NCBI GenBank assembly: GCA_015345905.1
Contig: JADDTR010000029.1
Span: forward strand, 186,001-250,000
Source: Aotearoamyces nothofagi
Lineage: Eukaryota; Ascomycota; Leotiomycetes; Leotiales; Tympanidaceae
DNA length: 64,000 bases
Reading direction: 5' to 3'
Below, piece after piece: positions 1-12,676 of the stretch. The notes under the pieces are model-generated. The model made no database searches and was not told where the DNA came from. It saw nothing but the letters and a program-made list of their open reading frames with translations. Within the stretch, counting starts at the first letter, position 1; every line of letters starts with the position of its first letter. The position numbers and the translations under genes are program-made.

Positions 1-466
1 GTCAATCAGATCCTTCCAAGACGAGCCCGTCTTGAATGACCTTGTCCTGGTAGTCTTTCTATTAGTGAAGTTTGATGTCCAGTCAAGGCACGTGACCCCA
101 GTCATGCCAGAGCTTGCAGTTGAAATCTGATGAACTGTTTTGCTGCTCTCAGCTCCGACTAATCGTACGACTCCATCACTCCATGCAATGGCAAGTAGAT
201 GGCCTGGAATAATGTCAGCCTTGTGTCTGCCAGGGGCCATTGTCTGTACCGTTTGGCTTCCATCCAATTCTTTCCACACGCAAGTCACCACCTTTCCGAG
301 TCACACCGTACACCCTTTGACCATTCAGACGTTGTACTAGGACCTGTTGATCATTACTTCCCAGTGCAACCAATTCCATAGACGGACAGTATGCCATCAA
401 GCCAGGATCACCATTTTGATGTAAGGTCTTCTCGCCAATGACCTTCAACACTACCTCTGCCGCCAT
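1..466 (-). CDS. APC4: Anaphase-promoting complex subunit 4, N-terminal part (runs off the left edge)
   Basis: Apc4 is a scaffold subunit of the APC/C ubiquitin ligase that drives mitotic exit. Two exons are visible: 250-466 (start ATG at 466) and 1-203, joined across a short GT-AG intron (204-249) with the frame kept. The translation shows the family's N-terminal WD40-like blade: a segment around GLMAYCPSMELVALGSNDQQ, then RLNGQRVYG, a GWKPNG turn completed across the intron, and LLAIAWSDGVVRLVGAE. About 140 residues are present; family members are usually about 700-850 residues, so most of the gene lies outside the window. The frame is open at base 1. The identification rests on recognising the Apc4 WD40 pattern by eye. 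Confidence 0.85.
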
Positions 467-935
467 GCTAAGTTATTATCGAGCTTTGGGACCTAGATTA
501 TCGAAAGGTCACAAGGCAAAAATCATGATTTCGCAGTCAAATTCCTCGAATCTGAGCTCTCGTCATATGTCTGCTGCATATAGTCACGAGGTAGGCATGC
601 GTTAAGAAGTCGCTCGCGATTGACCTTGTTACGCTAAGCGAGCTTCAAATCTTTTCGAATCTGGATCTTTAATATAATGATATTGAATCACAGTACACAC
701 AGTAGTATAAAGTCGATTACAGCGGTAAGTGCTTCACTATTAGATTATATATGTTTGTTCGATGTAATTTTTGGCATAATGGTTTCTGAACTTTTAAAAT
801 TTGGCTCGTAAGACACAAGATGGCATCTATGCTCTCTAAAGTGGTTCAATTAACTATGATATAGCCTTAAGAGGGCCTTCATTCCCACGCCATGCTCCAA
901 GCATCCACAAAAACTTGCATACAGTGTCACGTCAA
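467..935. other. Intergenic, Apc4 upstream / delta-COP downstream
   Basis: AT-rich spacer that holds the Apc4 promoter and the 3' end of the delta-COP gene. No open frame, RNA gene or repeat was seen. Confidence 0.6.
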
Positions 936-2694
936 TTACTCAATTAAATATGAGTCCGTGACTGATCTGACTTCCTTGGAGAACGTCACATCTTCGTTTA
1001 TATCGAGCAATGTCACTGATTTGACCTATTTGACAATTAGCATCATCTGCTAAATAGCCTATAATGACCATGGAATGGAGTTACTTACATCGACATCCAC
1101 AAAGGGCGTAGTCTTTGCAAATTTGACTTGCATTGGAAAGAACTCATTTTCATCATCTGCTTGTGCTTCAAATTCGAAAGATCCCGTGCTATTGTCCTCA
1201 TCAATTGTTCCGATCTTCCATTCTAGGCTATCTCCTGATACCTCACAAGTAGCATCGAAGCTTGAAACCACCGGCTCACTGGTGGCGTAGGGGATTATCA
1301 CGGTTACATCTTTCAGTGAGTCACCCCCGGTGAGTTCGTATTCGATGGTAACAGTATAGCTATCATCTGATCCTTTATTCACCCAGACGGTAAAGGTAAT
1401 GGGTACAGCGCTGATATCCTCAGCTTTGGGTGTGGCTCTCCAGCGAAGGACGCCAACAGAATTGTTTACGGGGAAGCCTCTTGCGGCGTTGCTCATTTGG
1501 ATAGCTTTAGAGCTTGTGAAAAGAGGTCGATCAACATTAGGATGAGTTCTGAATTGAGCCCCATGGCTAGCATTCGCGGTGAGATCCAGCTTGACCTTGG
1601 TTAATGTTTCATCAGAAATTCGTAATTGTAGATCGCCCTTGACTTCGAGGGAGTTCAGCGAGCCTTCTCTAGATAATTTCGCAGTAATTGTTTCCGCAAT
1701 TGTGACATGGATCGCGTCTCGGTCTAGGGATGGAGTATTTGCTGCGGGTGTGTGGTCGATGGCGGCTATCGTGGGATGATTTGGCACCAATGGTGTTGAC
1801 TCCTCGACTTCGGCACCCATGTCACCTCTGACTCGCTCAAACATGTCCGTTGTCTTTGACTTCTTTCCTAGCTGCATGCCCTTACCCTTCAGTGCAGTTG
1901 CCCTGGAAGTAGGTTAATAAAAGTTCTAGTAAGATAAAGCAAGGAGACGAACTTGTATGACTTGTTCTTCTCGGCTTCGTAAGAGTCGTACGTATCCGTG
2001 GCAGCAGGTCTTGAAGGAGCGGTATAGGTAGGATAAACAGGTGTGCGTGGTACTGCATTTCGTCCAGTTCTTGAAACCTCCTTTCGCTGCATTTCTAGCT
2101 GCTTGGCTTTTCTTTTGCGTTCTTCAGTGGCCTCCAATTCCTTGTTCTACACATATGTCAGAATCCGAGCTAATAAAACTGAAGTGATAATTACCCTAGA
2201 AATGATCTCTTGTATTCTCTCTTCATGACTCTCCATCTCCAAGAATGTCTTGATTTGAGCAATTGTAAGATTCTCTCGATACCCGAGAGTAACCAGCTCA
2301 TCGAAGGCGCTCAACAATTCGTACGCGTTTCTCAAGATTTCCCGTTCGTCCAAGCTTTTGCATGTACTAGTTACTACCTGTGCGAATAAATGCAGCGAGT
2401 CGATATCCTGCAAAATGTTGGATTGTCGATTTGTGATAAGGACCATGTAGAGCTCGTCGAGAGGCTGATATACGAATCGCACATTGTCCTGCTCGACTGT
2501 AGTATGCTGAGTACTGCTATCTGCAAGCTTTGGGAAGGATGAGAGGAGTGCTTCGACTCTTGATCGTTGCATTTCACGGAATTGCCTTGACAGGACAGCC
2601 TTGCCCCCCCTGGTACAAATCGATGCTGCGAGGACGACCTGTGAAATACGTTAGCATTGCAATAGCCTCAAAAGAATCTCACTGCCCTTACCAT
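936..2694 (-). CDS. RET2: Coatomer subunit delta (delta-COP)
   Basis: Subunit of the COPI coat that carries retrograde Golgi-to-ER vesicles. The model has five exons: 2692-2694, 2195-2638, 1953-2146, 1089-1902 and 936-1025, giving 514 residues, the normal size for the family. Exon 1 is only the ATG; the protein then begins MVVLAASICTRGGKAVLSRQ, the conserved delta-COP start. An N-terminal longin-like domain (about 1-140) is followed by a charged linker (ERKRKAKQLEMQRKE), the GKGMQLGKKSK segment, and a C-terminal mu-homology domain (about 270-514) ending in FSKEVRSVTDSYLIE. The third intron has an unusual GTTCGT donor. The gene is head to head with the acidic-protein gene at 3260. Confidence 0.93.
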
Positions 2695-3259
2695 CGTGAA
2701 TAGCTTCGCAATTAGAAGTGCTGGAAAATATTGGTCAATTGCTCTAATTCCGTAACCCTTTTGAACACGGTATTGAGTGTTCGCGAGCTCCGACATGGGC
2801 GGTTTTGGATGTCACGTGCAATATTCCGCGCCTAAGGAGCTAGCGACTACTTCAACAATCCAGCTCCTAGCGACCGCGACATCATTCTCATCAAAGACTA
2901 ATCTTAACGCTTGGACTACCTTCATCTGTAATCAAGTGAATTTCAAATGCGAATCTTTCTCTTAATACAGCCTGAATTCGTCACTTCCTGCCGCTCAGAT
3001 TATTGTACTGCACGCGTCTTCTTTTGCCTCAAACCCCGTCTTTCCGTTTCCAGCCTGGAGACGTCCGCAGAGTCTCTCACCAACACTGTTGAGATGAAGT
3101 GATCTGCAGCTTTCCCAGCACTCGGACGATCCTAAGAACTACAAGCCGACCTTTAAATATCACACTTGAGCTTACGCCACTGATATTTACTAATCTTCCA
3201 AGCAAGCACATACGTACGCCTTACTAGGGGTTCGCCTCAGAAAAGAGCCGACCAGTTCG
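2695..3259. promoter_or_regulatory. Divergent promoter region, delta-COP / acidic protein
   Basis: A 565-bp spacer between two genes transcribed away from each other. It must hold both promoters. No clear TATA box or named regulatory site was identified. Confidence 0.5.
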
Positions 3260-5751
3260 ATGACAGCTATCGACGTAGAACTTCCATATCTCCTTCCACT
3301 TGAAATGGCGGACGACAATATGGAGATCTCTTCTGAGTTCGCCGAGCATGCTATGGACGATATAGATATCGACATAGATCTTGCCACCGACCAACATGAC
3401 GAAGATCATATTCTTGAGGACATCAAGTCAGATGCAGGCTTTGATAGTCACGCTGATGAGCATCATGTGTTTTCTATAGCGGGTAACGACGATATCATGA
3501 TTGACGAAGACAACGCCTCCATCCCTATGGATGATGTCGATCTTGTCCGGGAAGACGAGCTACAGATTTTAAAAGAGGAGGTAATCGATCCTCCGGAGAT
3601 TGTAGTGTCTGATGTTACTAGTGTCGATAACAGTGGCTTCGATCAAGCACATGATCCGGAACTCACGACTGATCTAAATGGCACATCTAGCTCTAATTTG
3701 GAGGAAACACAACCATCTGATACTTCTATCAGAGATTTAGGAACCCAAGAGGAATTACCTGAGACCTCGGTATTTAAGGACGTAGAATCTACAGAACCCA
3801 AGAGTGAACCTCAGAGTACTACAACACCCACACGCAACTCTTCGCCACAACAAGAACCACCTTCTACGAATGGCACTAGCCCTAGGGCAACTCCTCCCTT
3901 GACGGAGAAACTATTAGATTTAAAACAAGAGCCTTCGAAGGAAGAAGCTGTAGACGAGAACACGGAAGCCTCTGCCGCCCAGATAGCAGACAATGGCTAC
4001 GATGAAGTAGAAGAAATTACAGACGATCATGGGGATGTTGCATCCATACGAAGAGCCACTGTCATATACCAGGACAACGAATATGCTCTCATTGCGTCAT
4101 CGGAATCCGATGACCCTGATACATTCTTTTTGAAAGATGATTCACTAACACTTGCCCCTCTTCCCAAATTCTTTGAAGCTCTTCGAGATGTTTTAAGTGA
4201 TGATCTATCTTCTGAGGATGAGCTGTGCTTGATAGTCGACGACCTTGGCCTTGAGACTAGTGAGGTAAGCCTTCTATTTTGATTCTATCTAGTATATATT
4301 AATATTTTTATAGACATCTAAATCAATCAGTGACATAACCTTCTCCCAGATTATGGATTTGCACGATCATCTTTTACGTAATGATGGGGTTGACTGCCCG
4401 GGGCCACTTTGCATTACTCTGTGCATTAAACCCGAGTTTTCCAAGAGACTTTTGACTCTGGGCTCAGAGGCCCAAGAAGGAAAAGGATTGTCTGACTTTG
4501 TTACCTGGGACGAAGAGTCTCAGAATTTGCAAGGGAGTGATGGGCTTGATGAACATGACGATGACGGTGGTGAGGAACGTGCAAATACTAGTGCGGTCAA
4601 TAGTGTTGGAGAGACAGTAGAAGACGAAACATATCAGGACTCGGCTCTAGATCAGCTTAACCAAAGCACATCTGACGATCCGGAGCTATTCGAAGTCCAA
4701 GAAACCACAGCAGGCTCTGATACGGCGGTTCCAACTGATGCCATACACCATTCTTTGCCTCAAAGTGGTGACAATAGCCATCAGACACCACGTCGTGCAT
4801 CCACATCCAAGGAAGCACACATTAATTCACAGGAAGTACAAAAAATTCACGAAGAGGTTGATGAAGACGGTGATCTTATTGACTACGAAGACGAAGATTA
4901 CGAGCATGTTCAAAAGACTTCTGATTCCTTTACAACAGCGAAACCAACTGATGAAGACAGCCCTCAAAATGGTACTTTAACCGATCTCTTTACACCTTGC
5001 TTAAAACCTCATATCTGCTTCTGTCCGAAATGCAATGAAGTTCTCGTTGCAGAGTACGAGGCTATCAACGAAGAGCTTTGCCGACGGTCTACTTCGCGGA
5101 TTCCGGATGAGCCCGTTTCTTTATCGCAGCAGGCACAATTCAATGATAACAAAGCTAATACTCATTTAGCACCAATAGAACAATCGGAGACAGGCCATCT
5201 TGTAGACACTGACGCCGAAGGAGAGAGTCTGACTGGAGATGAGTATGCTGGTCACGACACCCCCGACGAGCAACATAATGCTCCAAGTGAGGATCATGAC
5301 CGGACTAGTGAGCGGAACGTGAGTGCCAACAATCATGAAGATGTATTGGCTCGTGGAGCGGAGCTGGACCCCCAAGATACACAACCAAACCCAGAGGATG
5401 CGGATACAGATGAAATTGGTTACGAGGATGCTTTTGATGGCCCTGAATCTAATGAGAATGAGTCTGAAAATACGCTAGTAGCCGACGATTCACAGGACCT
5501 CGATATTGGTGCCACAGAGCTCGATGATGAGATCGACTATGAAGATGATGATCAGCTGGATTTGGGTAACGATCTGGAGCTTGAAGCAGCCGCGAGGACA
5601 TCAGTCACGAATGGCCACTCTGGAAAGAGATCACGGGCGGAAGTCGAGGATGTCTTGGACAGGGGCAGTAAAGGTAGGACATGCAGCTCAAACTATCTTG
5701 GGATACTTTACTAATGCTGCTATCACAGAATCTAAGCGTGTTCGGTCATGA
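3260..5751 (+). CDS. Acidic, probably nuclear protein of unknown function
   Basis: I do not recognise this family. Three exons, 3260-4264, 4314-5673 and 5729-5751, join in phase to give 795 residues. Most of the protein is acidic and low in complexity (runs of D, E, S and T), which suggests disorder. Two segments look folded. Residues about 265-385 hold alternating hydrophobic stretches (ATVIYQDNEYALIASS, LAPLPKFFEALRDVL, LCITLCIKPEF). Residues about 555-590 hold a Cys cluster, HICFCPKCNEVLVAEYEAI, which could bind zinc. Basic patches near the C-terminus (GKRSRAE and, across the last intron, SKESKRVRS) look like a bipartite nuclear localisation signal. A chromatin or transcription role is only inference. 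A later in-frame ATG at 3305 would remove 15 residues. Confidence 0.8.
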
Positions 5752-7033
5752 TATTGCCCCACAGCCTTATCAATTATCGACTGCCTGTATCTTTGGTCAC
5801 AGGTTCAATGCCCCCGACTTTTGCCGCCATCTCCATCGTCGGTGCGCCACTCGTGGCTGATAAGACCAAGCTCTCATTAACGCTACCGTCTTTGGGAAAT
5901 GACGCAGATATGGGTCCAAGTATGTGTGTAATATTCCGGCTGACCTCAATGTCGACAATTTTAAAGCAGCAACGGCCTTGTTCCTTCGGTAAGTGAAAGG
6001 TATAGTATACCCAATATGCAAACTATCTCCATACCCCGTTATCTTCCCCAAAAGCCTTTGATACCCCTCCCTTTTTTAAACTTCTACCACTTCCGAGAAA
6101 GTCTCATAGCAAGTGCATGCTCTTCTATCTTGTTTGATTCTTTCAGATGTTGCATATTGCTGGGTTGTGGTGGGCATTTTGCTGTGGTTTACGGCCTTCA
6201 ATACCAATTCTCATCCATGGACTGCGACAGCTAAGCATAGAGGTGCCTGCATCTTTGCTGTATTTACACAAGCCAGGACTGGAATCATCCCCTATGGAGG
6301 AATAGATACTTGATTGGAGCGAAGGTGGCCGAGTTCTTTGCATTTAGCATTTAGCCTTGACTAGCTTAGCACGTAATAATGAAGAAGCCACAGGACTCAT
6401 TTGGTACCGCGAGAAAATGAACTTGATATGAACGAAGTGATTGTGATTCAGGTGCGACGAAGATTGATTATGAGTAGGCATATTTGAACTCCAAATGCCC
6501 TTTTCGATACTATTTTCGGAACACGAGTGTGGAGCTAAATACGTACGCATTTATCAAATAAGGAGGCACGAAATTCGCTTAGAACGGGACCCTTGCGCGT
6601 GGCTTCGACTTCAACAAGGGAGAGGGCATCTCTAAAACTTCAATCTTGGAAGCCTTCCTGATCCTTTATAGACAATTTGTGCGCATATAAGGGATTGACT
6701 AGCACCAAAGGCGCCAGAGTGATCTACCTCGGCTCGCGATACGTGCACTGATAGACAATCGCTCTTGGGGATTATAGTAGATCAATCTCGCCAAAGTATT
6801 CGAAACGATCTACCTCGTTGTCTTGTATCTCCAACTCCCCACGACTATCGAGACCGCCATTAAGACCCCATACTCCATAGGTCATAGCAGCACTAGGGCG
6901 CGCGCCTCCTACGCGAATTCTTTCCCCATTACTCTCGTTTCAATCTTTTACCACATCATATACTTCGAGCTGGAGCTCGGAAGTGCCAGATTGCATTATC
7001 TACGACAAACTTGATAAGGAGACCTGCGTGAAG
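5752..7033. other. Intergenic, 1.28 kb
   Basis: Spacer between the acidic-protein gene and the NIPA gene, both on the plus strand. It contains only short open frames without recognisable protein character. Probably 3' UTR plus the NIPA promoter and leader. Confidence 0.5.
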
Positions 7034-8662
7034 ATGATAGAAGACAAGTATGCCTTGCCACACCCATCAGGGGCGTATGGACTGGATGTGCCGAATCCTC
7101 ATGAACTTGTTGGGCTGACAATCGCTGTTGCAGGTACATAGGGTTGGCATTGGCCATCACGTCGACAATGGCGATTGGTAAGTCTTCGGAGTTTGACGAC
7201 TTCAACGCGCATGATGCTTACCATATACTCGATAGGCACAAGCTTCGTCATTACGAAGAAGGTACGGCGCGCGAACTCGAAACTATGGTTCATTCGGAAC
7301 CAGACAAGAAATGGGCATGATCGCGTGCTGACAATTGTGACAGGGTTTAATGGACGCAGGCGCAAGACATGGCTTTGAGGGAGATGGTTTTACATATCTT
7401 AAAAGTCCTATATGGTGGGGTGGCATTGTGACCTGTATGCCACAATTGACTGCCGATTATCCTGCCGTTGTGCTAATTTGACCTATAGTGGTTCTTGGAG
7501 AAACCGCGAACTTCGCCGCATACGCATTCGCACCCGCAATTCTAGTTACACCATTAGGCGCGTTAAGTGTTTTGATTGGGGCGGTATTGGGGTCATATTT
7601 CTTGAAAGAAGAGCTGGGAACATTGGGGAAGCTAGGATGCGCCATATGCCTGATAGGCTCAGTCATCATTGTGCTACATGCGCCGCCAGACAAGGAAATT
7701 GAGACTGTTGATGAGATTTTGCACTATGCAATTCAGCCAGGTAAGTTATGAATGTTATACGTGGATCGAAATACTGAACCAAAATAGGGTTCCTCTTATA
7801 TTGCATATCAGTTGCAATTTTCGCTGGCGTCATGATCTATAAGATTGCTCCTCTATATGGCAAGAAGAACCCTTTGATATACATCTCTATATGCTCAACC
7901 GTCGGTTCGGTATCGGTCATGTCTGTCAAGGCATTCGGAATTGCATTGAAGCTGTCACTGGGGGGTAATAACCAGTTCACACATCCGTCGACCTACGTGT
8001 TTGTGATACTGACAGGCGTATGCATTCTAACTCAAATGAATTATTTTAACAAAGCTCTTAGCCAATTTCCAACTTCGCTGTAAGTTAACCAACTCGTAGC
8101 TCTAAGGATAGATGGCTAATTTATATTTAGGGTGAATCCGCTGTATTATGTTACTTTTACTACTGCCACACTATGTGCTTCATTTATTCTGTACGGCGGT
8201 TTCAACACTTCAGATGCCGTCAATACCTTATCTCTTCTAAGTGGATTCTTGGTCATCTTTACGGGAGTCTATCTATTGAACTTGTCCAGAGGAGATCCAG
8301 ATGGACATAGGATGCTGAATGGATACGGGGATGGCATTGCTACAGATCCTCTCTCTGGAATACAAACAAGGAGAAGTATGCAAGCTAGGCGTAGCGTGGA
8401 ACCACATAGGCTTAGTGTTGGAAGCAATGGTTACGGAAGAAGTGACCGAGACGCCCTTATCCGCACATATGATGAAGAAGAGAATGCAGGCTTTGGCCTG
8501 GCAGATTTGGCCGAAGATAGCGACGAAGAAAGCCCAGTTAATGCAAATGGATCAACGAACGGTTCAAATGGTAATATCATAAAGACCGTTAGTGTGTCGC
8601 TGGAACGGTCAAGGTCGAGTTCAAGGTCAGGGAGGATATCACCAAGGGTTCCGCAACGGTGA
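7034..8662 (+). CDS. NIPA-family magnesium transporter
   Basis: Multi-pass membrane protein of the NIPA (DUF803) family, which transports Mg2+. Seven exons were assembled: 7034-7047, 7134-7177, 7236-7261, 7344-7434, 7489-7740, 7788-8079 and 8131-8662, giving 416 residues. The small first exons are supported by the conserved family start [20 protein letters not shown] followed by [14 protein letters not shown]. The core has about nine hydrophobic segments, including the very conserved [20 protein letters not shown] and [15 protein letters not shown]. The hydrophilic C-terminal tail (about 110 residues, with [14 protein letters not shown] and acidic patches) is probably cytosolic. Six introns in a gene this short is many for this window. 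Substrate specificity is inferred from the family only. Confidence 0.9.
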
Positions 8663-9083
8663 TTATGACTTGATCCTACGCTATACGATCTTCACGTGTT
8701 TCATTGTATATGGTCTATGGGTAGGATATTGGTCAAATATCCGGCTAAGATGGTATGGCAAGGTTCTGGTAGTATAGCTGGCGCAAGCGCCTTCTATAGG
8801 ATGTATTGCATGAGGCTCCGGCGTTCAGGTGACTGGCTGTGCCAAAAGGTTTCAGGTTGTACATTAGATGTCCGTATGCGTGTATATAGCGGATCCGTAT
8901 CGTTGACGTAGCTTAAGATGCCTTGGAAAGGCTCACAGAATAAAGGCAAAGTTACTTCACATGGAAAGACTAATCTTGTTTGGAAGCCATCAATTGTTGG
9001 CCATGATTTACAAGCCTGTAGCATGCCTTGAAAGCTAGAACTAAAATGATCCCACACGCCCATCTATCTTAGATACCCCGCGC
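8663..9083. other. Convergent 3' spacer, NIPA / RPS3
   Basis: A 421-bp spacer between the stop codons of two convergent genes, presumably both 3' UTRs and polyadenylation sites. Nothing else was seen. Confidence 0.5.
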
Positions 9084-9927
9084 TTATTGCTCCTCGGCAA
9101 CAACCTCTTCGCCTCCCTGCTCGGCTGATCGTTGTGCCTCTGCAGCAGCTTGGGCAGCCTGGGCCTTCGCACCGTAGTCCTGGGACATTGGCTGAACAAC
9201 ACTCTCCTCCGCCTTTGGCTCAATGATAGTAACAGAGTCAGGGAGTGTCTTTTGAGGACCCGACTTTCCTTCTGGATCCGAACCACGCATGATCTTGACC
9301 TTGATACCAAGGACACCTTGACGGAGTAGAACGTGACGAGTGGCAGAATCAATGAAGTCCTTTGCTGGTTGACCGGAGTGAATCATGAAACCATCGGTGA
9401 ATTTCATGCTCTTGGCACGAGCAGCACGCAGCTTTCCTGAAACAACAACCTCGCAACCCTTCGCACCACTCTCCATGATGAATCGGAGAACACCGTAGCA
9501 AGCTCTTCGGACAGCAAGACCATTGAGAAGTTTGTATCGGAGGGACTCGCATTGGGCGACGGCAGAAAGTCCACGGTTCTGGACCTTAGCGGCGTAGAGG
9601 GAGACGGAGTTTTCTGGGAATTTGAATCGCTTTTGAATGAGGGATGTGAGTTCGCGAATGCGTCGGCCTTGCTCACCAAGGACTTCTTGAGTGTGGGTTG
9701 CGCGAATGATGATATCAGTAACGGTGGGAGTAACGCGGACTTCGACACCAGAGTATCCCTCCTCAGCCAGTTCACGTTGGAAGAACTCGTTCAGCTCGGC
9801 GTAGAAGACACCATCAGCCACAAACTTCCTCCGCTTCGAGCTGTGATGAGATTTTGATTAGATTTGTCAACGTTATGCGAGTGAGATAGAGAGCTTACAT
9901 AGCGGCACCTGGTACACCTGAAGCCAT
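9084..9927 (-). CDS. RPS3: 40S ribosomal protein S3 (uS3)
   Basis: Small-subunit ribosomal protein at the mRNA entry channel. Two exons, 9899-9927 and 9084-9840, join in phase (29 + 757 nt) to 261 residues, close to the usual 240-260. The protein starts [23 protein letters not shown] type-2 domain (about 20-95, [18 protein letters not shown]) is followed by the S3 C-terminal domain ([49 protein letters not shown]). An acidic/Gln-rich tail ends the protein. The gene is divergent from the myotubularin gene, and its promoter lies in 9928-10365. Confidence 0.96.
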
Positions 9928-10365
9928 ATTGTCGGATTAGTATGGAGAAATTGAACCGGAGGATAGGCTCAATTACGTTGTCGTCGGTGGTCGTCAAAAA
10001 TCGCGGGTGTTGAGCGTTTGCGATACTTGCCCGATAGTTTGAAAATGCTTAGGGCACATCAACCCTCTTCTTTCCTGCCGAAGTTTAAGCGATGATTGCC
10101 TTCGACGCTAAGATAAGACGGAACTAGGGCCGATTAGGAGAGAGCCTCGCTAACCTCATTGTGTGAGACGGTAGTAGGTATATACGACTGTTTACTTGTA
10201 ATAAGTTTGACTACCTACTCACATTCGTCGTTTGTATATTGCTACGTGTTAGTTATCGGTGCAGCTTCAAACAAATTCTGATTTTCGAAATGTGTTCTTA
10301 ACACTTAAATTTGTGGTTTGGATAGCTCTGGTGAGAACGTGCTGCAGCATCAACGCGTTCTGAAG
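9928..10365. promoter_or_regulatory. Divergent promoter region, RPS3 / myotubularin
   Basis: A 438-bp spacer between oppositely transcribed start codons. It should contain a strong ribosomal-protein promoter on the minus side. I cannot point to a specific binding site with confidence. Confidence 0.5.
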
Positions 10366-12676
10366 ATGGACAAGATTAAGATATCAAAGGCAGGTATCCT
10401 CAAAGCAAATCCGTAACACGATACTGACCTCGTATATTCAGGTCCCGGGTGTGCAGGCTGTGAGCAACGGTGGCCATGCCTTCAAGGGAACTCTCCATTT
10501 GACGAACCATCACCTAATCTACTCGGGCATCCAAACATCGCCGCCGCCAGGATCTTATAAGAAAAAAGATGACGTGGCTGTGAAGCAACAAGCACGAGAG
10601 ACATGGATCACATATCATATTATAGCATTATGCACGTTCCGACCTACTCCGCCTGGATCCGGGCAGTATTCTTCAATCCGCCTACGAGGCCGAGACTTCA
10701 GCTCCATAACGTTTAATTTTGAAGATCCTCTTCAAGCCCGTGAAGTTTTTGACAGTTTGAAGGCTTTGACTTGTAGACTGGGGCGAATTGACAGGCTATA
10801 CGCATTCAGCTATACCGGTAATCCAGCGGAACGAGCATTAAATGGGTGGGAACTCTATGACGCGAAAGCAGAATGGCGAAGACAGGGCATCAGCGACAAA
10901 GGAGTCGATAGGGGGTGGAGGATATCAAGAATCAACTCCGACTACGCATTCTCCCCAACATACCCAGCATTACTTCCCGTTCCAACCAGTATATCTGACA
11001 ACGTGCTTAATTATGCTGGAAGATATCGTTCAAAGGTTCGAATCCCAGTTTTGACATACCTGCATCCAGTCAACAACTGTTCTATCACGAGAAGCGCACA
11101 ACCAAAAGCTGGCATAAGAAATAATCGCAGCGTGCAGGACGAAAAGCTTGTCAGCGCATGCTTTTCGGCCACCGTTCCTGTAGACGATGGAGAGACATAC
11201 TCAGCACCAAGGTCTACAACATCAAGTCAAATTGACCTCACAGAGGGAGAATTGACAGACACAGAACGGTTAGAAGATGAAATGATTGCTGCGACAGCTG
11301 TTGATGTGACACCAGACCAGCCACACATCTATGGCGCTCAGCAGCATAACCTAATTGTGGATGCTCGCCCGACTGTGAATGCATTAGCTATGCAGGCAGT
11401 CGGCCTTGGTTCCGAAAACATGGATAATTATAAGTTTGCTGCAAAGGCATACCTTGGCATTGAGAACATTCATGTCATGAGAGAATCACTAGCGAAGGTT
11501 ATAGAAGCGATCAAGGATGCGGACTTGACATCATTGCCACCCAACCGAGAGTTGCTTGCCAAAAGTGGTTGGTTAAAGCATATTACTGGCATTCTCGATG
11601 GTGCAAGCTTGATAGCAAGGCAAATCGGTGTCCAGCATTCTCACGTCCTTATACACTGCTCGGATGGGTGGGACCGAACAAGCCAACTGAGTGCACTGTC
11701 GCAAATCCTCTTAGACCCCTATTACCGAACATTGAACGGCTTCATTGTTTTGGTGGAGAAGGACTGGCTTGCATTTGGACACATGTTCCAACACCGCAAC
11801 GGGTATCTGAACAGTGAAAAGTGGTTCGTGACCCAAAACGATGGTCTGGCTGGCACTGCAATCCAACCCAGTAGCCACGACGGACGAAGTGATGTTATCG
11901 AAAACGGACTGGCAAGTGTAAAAAAGCTGTTTGCTAAGAAACCTGTTAGCGATGAGCTTGACTCAGATGGCGAACCAATTCCTGTCGAAGAATCGTCCAG
12001 AGGAAAACGAAGTGCTCCTGCCAAGGGTAGTCTTGCTGAGCAAGAAGCCACAAAAGACAAGGAGACTAGCCCAGTCTTCCACCAGTTCTTGGACGGCGTC
12101 TATCAACTACTTCGCCAATACCCAACGCGATTTGAATTCAACGAGCGTTTCCTTCGACGCCTACTCTACCACCTCTACTCGTGCCAGTACGGTACATTTC
12201 TCTATAATAACGAAAAGTCACGCCTCGATGCCCGTGTCCAAGAACGTACTCGAAGTGTTTGGGACTACTTTCTGTCTCGACGACTAGAATTCATAAACAA
12301 AGATTATGATGGTGGTGAGGTTGATGATCACAAGCGAGGGCATGAGCGTCTTATATTTCCTAAGTTAGACCAGGTGAGATGGTGGCATGAAGTTTTTAAT
12401 AGGACGGACGAGGAGATGAATGGCCCATTCAATGCCGTCACGGAACGCTATCTAGGAGGCGGGTCTACTGAAGGGGTCGGTGTTGGCATTATCACCGGCA
12501 TCGAAACATCAAATACAGTGGCTAAAGCAGGTATGAGACAACTGCCTGCTAATACCGGTGCACTAGCTGGGCTCAGGGACAGCATGTCAAACTTGGGCAT
12601 TGGCAAAGGTAAAGGCGTTTCTGGAAATAAGAGTCCATCAAACCCGAAACAGGCTATGGAGGTGGAGATGCAGTAG
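10366..12676 (+). CDS. YMR1: Myotubularin-family phosphoinositide 3-phosphatase
   Basis: Removes the 3-phosphate from PI3P and PI(3,5)P2 on endosomal membranes. The 752-residue protein has a PH-GRAM domain (about 1-125: GTLHLTNHHLIYSG, ITYHIIALCTFRP, RLRGRDFSSITFNFED), then the myotubularin phosphatase domain with the active-site loop CSDGWDRTSQ (catalytic Cys at about residue 414), followed by LLDPYYRTLNGFIVLVEKDW and GHMFQHRNGYL. The catalytic CX5R is intact, so this is an active family member. Exon 1 (10366-10389) encodes only MDKIKISK. The frame is kept only if the intron runs 10390-10441 with a GC donor and CAG acceptor; the nearby GT (10394) shifts the frame. Exon 2 is 10442-12676. Confidence 0.92.

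Noticed and set aside
11035-11046. B-box-like word GGTTCGAATCCC, as in a tRNA T-arm
   Set aside because: It lies in the coding frame of the myotubularin gene, and no matching stem, A box or acceptor arm surrounds it.
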